NCBI GenBank assembly: GCA_031177845.1
Contig: JAPSGG010000094.1
Coordinates: 1 to 6,309, forward strand
DNA from: Chromatiales bacterium
Lineage (GTDB): Bacteria; Pseudomonadota; Gammaproteobacteria; JACCYU01
Length of the DNA: 6,309 nucleotides
Direction: 5' to 3'
The notes under the pieces were generated by a model, which was given only the letters and a program-made list of their open reading frames with translations, was not told the origin of the DNA and searched no databases. The translations under genes and the position numbers were made by a program. Positions 1-5,357 of this stretch are shown here, in pieces. The number at the start of each line of letters is the position of its first letter. Position 1 is the stretch's first letter.

Positions 1-1
1 G

Positions 2-601
2 TTCAACCGCGAGCATCGCTTCCCGCACCTGCAAGTGTTTGCCGATCGCAACCGGGTTGAGAAAGAAGAGACATTCGAGATTCCGTCGGCGGCTCGTGAT
101 CGGTTCTTCATGGAGATCTCGATCGAGTTGCCGGACGATCGCGCGCTTCGCCGAAGCCTCATGTTCGACACCCGATTCCACGACGCCGACGCCCTGATTC
201 AGAGCTTGCCGAGCGGGATTATCCCATTCGCCGAGGTCAAGGACATCGCCCCGCTGATTCAGCGCCAGATCTGCGTTAGCCCAACATTGGAGAGCTACGC
301 GCTCGATCTATGGGAGGCGACGCGCAATCCACAGCACTTCGGCGTTGATATCGAAGATGTGGATCCCGGTCAGTTGGTGCAGGCCGGCGCAAGCCCGCGC
401 GGGGCCAGTTTACTGATCCGGGCCGCGCGCGTCGCAGCTTGGCTGCAGGATCGCGAGGCGGTAGTGCCGGAGGACGTGCAGAGCATCTTCCACGAGACCA
501 TGGCGCACCGCGTGTTCTTCAATCCGGTGTTCGAGTTGCGACGCGCAGTGCTCGCCCGGCAGATGATGGAGCAGATCCTGCAAAAAGTCGCTTCGCCATG
601 A
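2..601 (+). CDS. mxaR: MxaR, MoxR-family AAA+ ATPase (C-terminal part, cut by window start)
   Basis: This is the last 199 residues of a MoxR-type AAA+ ATPase; the Walker A and B motifs lie off the left edge. The frame is open from base 2. Visible features are the sensor-1 strand (VFADRNRVE, Asn at visible residue 17), the arginine-finger region ARDRF (residues 31-35), and the sensor-2 motif GASPRG with its Arg at about residue 133. After these comes the C-terminal lid helix with the family pattern 'A-W-L..R..V-PEDV'. MoxR ATPases act as chaperones together with VWA-domain proteins. In the mxa operon MxaR is needed for active methanol dehydrogenase, probably by energising assembly with MxaS, MxaC and MxaL. 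The stop TGA (599-601) overlaps the mxaS ATG (598-600). Without the following mxa genes it could only be called MoxR-like; the context makes MxaR secure. Confidence 0.93.
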   Translation, partial: FNREHRFPHLQVFADRNRVEKEETFEIPSAARDRFFMEISIELPDDRALRRSLMFDTRFHDADALIQSLPSGIIPFAEVKDIAPLIQRQICVSPTLESYALDLWEATRNPQHFGVDIEDVDPGQLVQAGASPRGASLLIRAARVAAWLQDREAVVPEDVQSIFHETMAHRVFFNPVFELRRAVLARQMMEQILQKVASP

Positions 602-1458
602 CTGCACAAGGCGCCGAGGTTCGGGAGTTTCACTACCGCGTCGGATGGCGTACACGGCACGCGCTGCCCGGACATCACAAGTCTAGCCTTACTGGCGCGG
701 GTCATGAATACGCCATTAGCGCGCCGTTACTCGATTATCCGGACCCGCGCAGGCTCGACATTAGGCGTTCGGTGCGGGACCCATTCGGTCAGCTCTTTGT
801 GCGCACGTACAACCAGCACGGCATCCTGCCTGTGTACGCCGTGGTCGACTTGACGGCCTCAATGGGTTTTCAGGGCACGGCGTCCAAACAGGCCTTACTG
901 GTCGAATTCCTCTCGATACTGGCGTTTTCCGCCAGCCGCACCGGCGATCCCTTCGGCTTCGTGGGATGCACGGGTGAGGTCTTGCCGCAATTCGTCGTAC
1001 CCGCGACCCGCAGCGGGGCGGCGCTGCGGAAGGCCATTGACCGGCTCAGCGACTACACGCCTGCGGTGTGCGGGGCGCAAGGGCTGATTGAGGCCGCGCC
1101 GCTGTTGGGCTACCGCCGTTCGCTGGTGTTTGTGATCTCCGATTTTCACTTCTCCTTGGACGTCACGCACCGTCTACTCAACGCATTTGCCAGGCACGAT
1201 GTGGTGCCGATCGTGGTGTGGGACAGCGCCGAGTTTCGCAATCCGCCCACGTTCGGCATCGCGCGCGTCCGTGATAGCGAGACGGGGGCTGAACGTTACG
1301 TATTGTTGCGACCGGCATTGCGCAATCGCCTATGCGAGTCCTTTGAGCAGCGCCGCATTGCGCTCGAACGCATCTTTATGGAATCCGGGCACAAGCCTTA
1401 TTTCTTGCTCGACAGAATCGATTGCGACGCACTAAATCGGTTTTTCATCGAACGATGA
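598..1458 (+). CDS. mxaS: MxaS, DUF58/VWA-like methanol dehydrogenase maturation protein
   Basis: The protein has 286 residues. The start at ATG 598 is chosen because it forms an ATGA overlap with the mxaR stop and gives the normal N-terminus; the frame extends further upstream but only inside mxaR. The DUF58 signature lies near residues 50-75 (RRLDIRRSVRDPFGQLFVRT). A VWA-like fold follows, with a MIDAS-type motif D84-L-T86-A-S88 and a second acidic turn SDF at 181-183. There is no signal peptide and no clear membrane segment, so it is probably cytoplasmic. DUF58 proteins typically pair with a MoxR ATPase, which is the immediately upstream gene. In model methylotrophs MxaS is required for methanol oxidation, but its exact biochemical step is not established. 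The MIDAS has Thr where DxSxS proteins have the first Ser. The stop (1456-1458) overlaps the mxaA start by 4 bases. Confidence 0.92.
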   Translation: MTAQGAEVREFHYRVGWRTRHALPGHHKSSLTGAGHEYAISAPLLDYPDPRRLDIRRSVRDPFGQLFVRTYNQHGILPVYAVVDLTASMGFQGTASKQALLVEFLSILAFSASRTGDPFGFVGCTGEVLPQFVVPATRSGAALRKAIDRLSDYTPAVCGAQGLIEAAPLLGYRRSLVFVISDFHFSLDVTHRLLNAFARHDVVPIVVWDSAEFRNPPTFGIARVRDSETGAERYVLLRPALRNRLCESFEQRRIALERIFMESGHKPYFLLDRIDCDALNRFFIER

Positions 1459-2510
1459 TCAGACAGCGCTCCCTCTTCCGTGTTGCTCTATTGACGTGGT
1501 CCATTGGTACGTTGCTGGCCAGCGCCCTAATACCTAGTCTGGCCGTGGAGTATGGCTCCGGCTGGACAACAGGCCCTGAGGTGCGCCGGCACACGCTCGA
1601 GTCTAAGGAAGATCAATTCATCCCCGGCTGGACCGCGGCGCCTGACCCTGATCCGCACATCAAGGTTTTCGAGCCCCGTGGCCCGCGCGCATTCGGTCTC
1701 TTGACCGGAGATAAGGTCAGGCACCAGCTGTTGGTGATAGTGGAAGAGCCGTACAAGCTACAACGCAGCTCATTACCTCCATCGCGATGGATTGATACTT
1801 GGCTGGAGTTGCAGCAGGTGGAGGTAGAGGAAGCTCGGCAGGACGAGTTTAACCGCTATCTCATCGAGCTTGATTACCAAATTTTTTCCACACCGCGTGC
1901 GGTTACCCTGGATTTCATTCCCGGGTTTGAGTTGAGGTTTGCGAGTCGACACGAAAGCTTTTCGCTTACAGTGCCGGATTGGATATTTTCGATCTCTCCA
2001 ATGTTAAAGCCGGAACCCGAGGTAGAGACCATTGCGGAGATTCCGGTTCGGGCCGATGCACCGCCGCCGCTGGTGGATGCGAGCCTGCCCAAGTACGGGC
2101 TCGCGCTGTTCGGGGGCTTGAGCCTCGCTTTTAGCGCCTACTGGATGTATTTCAATCAAATATGGCCATTCAGGCGCCGGGGTCAGGCGCCATTCGCGCG
2201 GGCCTACCGTCGGCTTCGCACCATGCAGGGCCGCGCGGACAATGAGCAGGGTCTGCGCGATGGATTCCGCGTGGTGCACCAGGCCTTTAACCAGACTGCC
2301 GGGGAGGTGGTGTTTGCCGAACGTCTGGAGCGCTTCTTCGATGCGCAGCCAGCATTCGCGTCGCGGCGCGCAGCGATAGAGGATTTCTTCGGAGAATCGC
2401 GCCAGCTGTTCTTCGGCGGCAATGCGGCGCCGACCGCCCGCAGCGTTGACTTGCTATGGTTGCAGTCGCTGTGCCGCCAGTGCCGGGCGGCGGAGCGAGA
2501 GGCGCGGTGA
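1455..2510 (+). CDS. mxaA: MxaA, membrane-anchored periplasmic protein for calcium insertion into methanol dehydrogenase
   Basis: The protein has 351 residues from ATG 1455, which makes an ATGA overlap with the mxaS stop. A TTG 33 bases upstream is in frame but lacks this coupling. Residues 1-30 form a signal peptide (basic start, hydrophobic stretch, SLA before residue 31). Residues 31 to about 210 look like a soluble periplasmic domain rich in beta-type stretches. A Pro-rich linker near 200-207 leads to one membrane segment at about 214-233, followed by basic residues PFRRR and a helical, charged cytoplasmic tail of about 115 residues. In Methylobacterium, mxaA mutants make inactive methanol dehydrogenase that high calcium can rescue, so the family is assigned to Ca2+ insertion. 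The assignment rests on position between mxaS and mxaC plus this architecture; the family is weakly conserved in sequence. Confidence 0.85.
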   Translation: MIRQRSLFRVALLTWSIGTLLASALIPSLAVEYGSGWTTGPEVRRHTLESKEDQFIPGWTAAPDPDPHIKVFEPRGPRAFGLLTGDKVRHQLLVIVEEPYKLQRSSLPPSRWIDTWLELQQVEVEEARQDEFNRYLIELDYQIFSTPRAVTLDFIPGFELRFASRHESFSLTVPDWIFSISPMLKPEPEVETIAEIPVRADAPPPLVDASLPKYGLALFGGLSLAFSAYWMYFNQIWPFRRRGQAPFARAYRRLRTMQGRADNEQGLRDGFRVVHQAFNQTAGEVVFAERLERFFDAQPAFASRRAAIEDFFGESRQLFFGGNAAPTARSVDLLWLQSLCRQCRAAEREAR

Positions 2511-3490
2511 ACTTATATGTTGAACATCCGTGGCTACTGGCACTGCTGTTATTGGCCCTATTGCCGTTCCTGCACAGCGGTTCGGCGCCGGCGACCTATT
2601 CGTGGCTAGACCTGATTCCGCGCGATGGCCTATCCAGAGCGCTGGGCCTTGCGTTGCGTGTGATAGGGGCTATCGCCATCGCATCTTTGGTGGTTGCACT
2701 CAGCGGACTCTATCGCGGCGGACAAACGATGGAAAGGATCGCCGAGGGCGCGCAGATCGTGATCGTGCTGGACCGCAGCCGTAGCATGAACGATACGTTT
2801 GCTGGCCATACGCCCCGTGTGCGAGGTGAAGAGAACAAAGCTCAAGCCGCCAGTCGCCTATTGCTGGATTTCATTAACCGGCGGCCGAACAACGTCTACG
2901 GTATGGTCGAGTTTTCCTCCGCGCCGATTTATGTGCTGCCGTTGACCAATAAGATCGAGGCGGTTCAGGCCGCCATTAAGCCTGCGGCGCAAGAGGGTCT
3001 GGGGCTTACGAATATCGCCAGTCCCCTTGGAATGGCGTTGGGTCTGTACGAGGGGCGCGAGTATGAGGGCTCCAGGGTGATCCTGCTGGTGTCGGATGGC
3101 GCAGCCAAAATCGATGATCAAGTCGGCGGCTGGCTGCGCGACACGTTCCATGAGTACAACGTCCGGCTCTACTGGATCTATATCCGTTCCGAGGGCAGTC
3201 CGGGCATCGTGCCCAAGCCGGGACAGATCGAGGTGTTCGGCGGAGTGCCAGAACAACAGCTTCATCGGTACTTCCAAGGTTTGGGCATACCGTACACGGC
3301 ATACGTGGCAGACGATCCGGCCGCGTTAGGACGGGCCGTAGCCGATATGGATGAGCTAGAACGCTGGCCGCTGCGCACTGTCGAGGTGCTACCGAGAGAG
3401 AAGATCAGCGGTTACTGTTACGCACTGAGCCTCGCGATGATTTTGCTGTTGGTCGTCGCGAAGCTGTTCGAGGTGAGGGCATGGCGATAG
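2507..3490 (+). CDS. mxaC: MxaC, membrane-bound VWA-domain protein of methanol dehydrogenase maturation
   Basis: The protein has 327 residues from GTG 2507. This start is preferred because it gives a GTGA overlap with the mxaA stop, has a purine-rich GAGAGG (2497-2502) just upstream, and yields the N-terminus beginning NLYVEHPW. The longer in-frame alternative starts inside mxaA. Membrane segments lie at about 9-23 and 45-68, and a third at about 304-320. Between the second and third is a VWA domain with a complete MIDAS: D89-R-S91-R-S93, T168 (GLGLTNI) and D197 (VSDGA). This layout (BatA-like: two N-terminal helices, VWA, C-terminal helix) is typical of VWA partners of MoxR ATPases. Its role in methanol dehydrogenase activation is known genetically, not mechanistically. 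The stop TAG lies inside the start of mxaK, a 10-base overlap. Confidence 0.9.
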   Translation: MNLYVEHPWLLALLLLALLPFLHSGSAPATYSWLDLIPRDGLSRALGLALRVIGAIAIASLVVALSGLYRGGQTMERIAEGAQIVIVLDRSRSMNDTFAGHTPRVRGEENKAQAASRLLLDFINRRPNNVYGMVEFSSAPIYVLPLTNKIEAVQAAIKPAAQEGLGLTNIASPLGMALGLYEGREYEGSRVILLVSDGAAKIDDQVGGWLRDTFHEYNVRLYWIYIRSEGSPGIVPKPGQIEVFGGVPEQQLHRYFQGLGIPYTAYVADDPAALGRAVADMDELERWPLRTVEVLPREKISGYCYALSLAMILLLVVAKLFEVRAWR

Positions 3491-4047
3491 ATATCAAACG
3501 CGGCCTGGCGCTCGTGGCTCCGTTCGCGCTGGTAGCATCCGTGGCGGGTTTTGCGCTCAGTGCCCACGCGTTATATCAAACACAGGCGCTGAATGCGCGC
3601 ATTGTGCAGGGGAAAGTGGAGGCAATCGACGATGGTACGCCGCCTCAGGCGGTGTATGCCAAGGCTTTTCAATTGCGCAGTGAGGGGGATCTGGATGCCG
3701 CGCTCGAGCTTTATCATCAACTCGAGCAGGTGCCCGACCATGAGATTCAAGTTAGGGTCAACTATAACATCGGCAACATCTATGTCACCCGTGCCCAGAT
3801 CGAGGCGATGTTCCACAGGCTCAAGAACATCGGTACGCTAGTCGGCATCGCGCGCACGCAGTATCAGCGGGCGCTGCGTCTGGACAGCGACTTCTTCGAT
3901 GCAAAGTACAATCTGGAATACACGCGTTTCCTGGTTACCGAGCGGGACGCCGACCAGCAGGATTACAAGGGTGGCTTGGGACGCCAGTACGAACAAAGAA
4001 AAGTGAATTGGGCCGAGTTTCAGCAGATACCCAAGGGACTGCCCTGA
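3481..4047 (+). CDS. mxaK: MxaK, membrane-anchored TPR-like methanol dehydrogenase maturation protein
   Basis: The protein has 188 residues from ATG 3481, preceded by AGGTGAGG (3471-3478) as a ribosome binding site within the end of mxaC. Residues about 9-30 form one hydrophobic segment (uncleaved anchor or signal peptide). The rest is helical with TPR-like repeats: one around 57-85 (AYAKAFQLRSEGDLDAAL-type pattern) and another around 91-150, including YNIGNIY and the RALRLDSDFFDAKYNL segment. The chain ends in a charged tail with no second membrane segment, so the domain is expected in the periplasm. MxaK together with MxaA and MxaL is linked to calcium insertion into methanol dehydrogenase in Methylobacterium. 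In the MoxR/VWA gene sets it occupies the place of the TPR-containing BatB/BatC-type partner. Identity depends mainly on gene order and architecture. Confidence 0.86.
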   Translation: MAIDIKRGLALVAPFALVASVAGFALSAHALYQTQALNARIVQGKVEAIDDGTPPQAVYAKAFQLRSEGDLDAALELYHQLEQVPDHEIQVRVNYNIGNIYVTRAQIEAMFHRLKNIGTLVGIARTQYQRALRLDSDFFDAKYNLEYTRFLVTERDADQQDYKGGLGRQYEQRKVNWAEFQQIPKGLP

Positions 4048-4060
4048 TGGAGTCGGCCTG

Positions 4061-4933
4061 ATGTCATTGCGCAGCCGACTGTTCGACTTGCGCATGATTC
4101 TGCTGATCTTGGCGGCGCTGGTGCTGGCGCCGGTGTTCGCGCGGCCGACCCTCCCGATATCGCAATCCGTGCTGAACCATCTGTACGTGGTCGACATCAC
4201 CCAGAGCATGAACGTGCGCGACTACACCATTGGCGGTCAGCCGATAGACCGGCTGAGTTTCGTCAAGGCCGCGCTAATCCAGGTTGTGCACGAGCTGCCG
4301 TGCGGTTCATTCGTGGGCTTGGCGGTCTTCACCGGCTGGCAGACGGAGGTGTTATTCGACCCTATTGAGGTGTGTCATCACCGTCGAGAGATCGACGAGG
4401 TCATCCACTATATCGATTGGCGCATGACCTGGATCCCGCAGAGCAACGTCGCGCGCGGGCTGGAGGATGCACTGACCAAGCTGAAGTCCCGCGGACATCC
4501 CGCATCGCTGGTCTTCTTCACCGACGGTGATGAAGCTCCGGATTATGGTGAGACGCCTGCCTTAGCGCACCGGGTCTCGCGAGAGAAACCGGATGGCGTG
4601 GTGATAGGCGTGGGCGACCTACGCCCCTCTGTGGTCCCGCTCCTGAATCCATATGGACGCATGACAGGTTATTTCCAGCGCGATGGGGAGCCTTATCTTT
4701 CATCTCTAAGGCAGGATTACCTGCGCAAACTGGCGGATGCCAAAGGCCTCGATTACCATCGGCTGCAATCCGGCAAGCAATTGCTGAGTCTATTGCGGTC
4801 GCCTCGTTATGCCGATGCGCTTCCGGCGCGGCGCGAGATCGACTGGGCGTTCGGTGCGAGTGCGCTGAGCCTGCTGATCGCCGTTTATGTGCTGACTCCG
4901 CTGGGCCGCTGGCAAGGCAAATCAAGCATCTAA
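4061..4933 (+). CDS. mxaL: MxaL, membrane-anchored VWA-domain methanol dehydrogenase maturation protein
   Basis: The protein has 290 residues from ATG 4061, with TGGAG (4048-4052) 8 bases upstream as ribosome binding site. One membrane segment lies at about 11-27 (hydrophobic, ending VFARP) and a second at about 262-282 near the C-terminus. Between them is a VWA domain with MIDAS motif D45-I-T47-Q-S49, a candidate MIDAS threonine T124 in RMTWIPQSN, and the FFTDGDE turn with D155. The predicted topology places the VWA domain in the periplasm. MxaL acts with MxaA and MxaK in calcium insertion into methanol dehydrogenase in model strains. As in MxaS, Thr replaces the first Ser of the MIDAS, whereas MxaC keeps DxSxS. 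It is the last gene of the accessory cluster visible here; the usual next gene, mxaD, is not found downstream. Confidence 0.9.
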   Translation: MSLRSRLFDLRMILLILAALVLAPVFARPTLPISQSVLNHLYVVDITQSMNVRDYTIGGQPIDRLSFVKAALIQVVHELPCGSFVGLAVFTGWQTEVLFDPIEVCHHRREIDEVIHYIDWRMTWIPQSNVARGLEDALTKLKSRGHPASLVFFTDGDEAPDYGETPALAHRVSREKPDGVVIGVGDLRPSVVPLLNPYGRMTGYFQRDGEPYLSSLRQDYLRKLADAKGLDYHRLQSGKQLLSLLRSPRYADALPARREIDWAFGASALSLLIAVYVLTPLGRWQGKSSI

Positions 4934-4946
4934 GCCATCGGGTGAG

Positions 4947-4972
4947 TGCACACGCTCATCTCGGCATGTGCA
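4947..4972 (+). terminator. Weak stem-loop after mxaL, possible terminator or processing site
   Basis: A perfect 6-base stem, TGCACA and TGTGCA, encloses a 14-base loop, starting 13 bases after the mxaL stop. The position fits an operon end, but the stem is short and no T run follows. It could equally be chance. Confidence 0.2.
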
Positions 4973-5223
4973 GGCGGCGTGACAAATGTGCCAAAAGCGA
5001 ACGCTGGCCAAGGGCCATACCCGAAACGAATGATCGCAGTCCCTGATCAAGGGATCCGTGTGCTGACCTCGCCCAACACGGCTGACTCGTTTCTGCGAGG
5101 CGCCACTATAGCTCCCCAATGTGTTCTACACGCATCGGTTTGTATGGTTTATGCCAACATCCATTGTAAGCATTGATTACACGAAAATTTATCAGGAATC
5201 TCTCTTCCCATTGGCATATCACA

Positions 5224-5232
5224 TGCTATAGT
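5224..5232 (+). promoter_or_regulatory. Candidate extended -10 promoter for xoxF
   Basis: TG at 5224-5225, one base, then TATAGT at 5227-5232 matches a sigma-70 extended -10 element (TGnTATAAT, one mismatch in the hexamer). At the usual distance the -35 is poor (CTTCCC at about 5204-5209), which extended -10 promoters tolerate. A GCAT/ATGC dyad (5214-5226) overlaps it, and a GTAC-N6-GTAC dyad (5240-5253) lies around the expected start of transcription near 5239, so both could be operator sites. The leader to the xoxF ATG would be about 120 bases. This is read from sequence only. Confidence 0.4.
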
Positions 5233-5344
5233 TAGTTGCGTACAAGGATGTACCGGGACTGGAACTAGATAAGGAACAACGCATGCCGAGGCAAGGAGCA
5301 CCCGGCTGTTGTCTATTAACAATGCTTCAGACATGTGAACCGAT

Positions 5345-5350
5345 CGGAGG
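5345..5350 (+). promoter_or_regulatory. Ribosome binding site of xoxF
   Basis: CGGAGG sits 7 bases before ATG 5358. It decides the start in favour of 5358, because the resulting N-terminus is a normal signal peptide. A competing in-frame ATG at 5283 also has a good AAGGA (5271-5275) at 7 bases. Confidence 0.7.
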
Positions 5351-5357
5351 CTTCGTA

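Larger units (their letters stand above)
4934..5357 (+). other. Intergenic region between mxaL and xoxF
   Basis: These 424 bases show no convincing gene. Possible short frames on both strands lack ribosome binding sites and recognisable products. Several short dyads are visible: TGCACA/TGTGCA (4947-4952 with 4967-4972, 14-base loop), TGGCC-AAG-GGCCA (5005-5017), and TCCCT-GATCA-AGGGA (5040-5054). None is followed by a T run, so none is a textbook intrinsic terminator. The stretch from about 5125 to 5240 is clearly more AT-rich than the flanking genes and holds the best promoter candidate. A further imperfect stem, ACAAC (5276-5280) with GTTGT (5308-5312) enclosing GCCG/CGGC, lies in the leader before xoxF. 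Confidence 0.6.

Noticed and set aside
439..597. Longer N-terminal version of mxaS starting inside mxaR
   Set aside because: The extra residues are translated from mxaR in another frame; the ATGA overlap start at 598 gives the normal protein.
2858..3277. 139-codon open frame on the minus strand inside mxaC
   Set aside because: It is antisense to the MIDAS-containing VWA domain of mxaC and has no family features; a shadow frame.
4518..4925. 135-codon open frame on the minus strand inside mxaL
   Set aside because: It lies opposite a well supported gene, has no recognisable domain, and is rich in Arg, Ala, His and Pro as expected of a high-GC shadow frame.
5040..5054. TCCCT-GATCA-AGGGA hairpin as an intrinsic terminator
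   Set aside because: The stem is only 5 bases and no T run follows, so it is not a credible rho-independent terminator by itself.
4946..5176. 76-codon plus-strand frame after mxaL (GTG start)
   Set aside because: There is no ribosome binding site, no recognisable motif, and the frame runs into the AT-rich promoter region.
4934..5357. Insertion sequence remnant or mxaD remnant between mxaL and xoxF
   Set aside because: No transposase-like or MxaD-like frame, terminal inverted repeats or target-site duplication could be seen.
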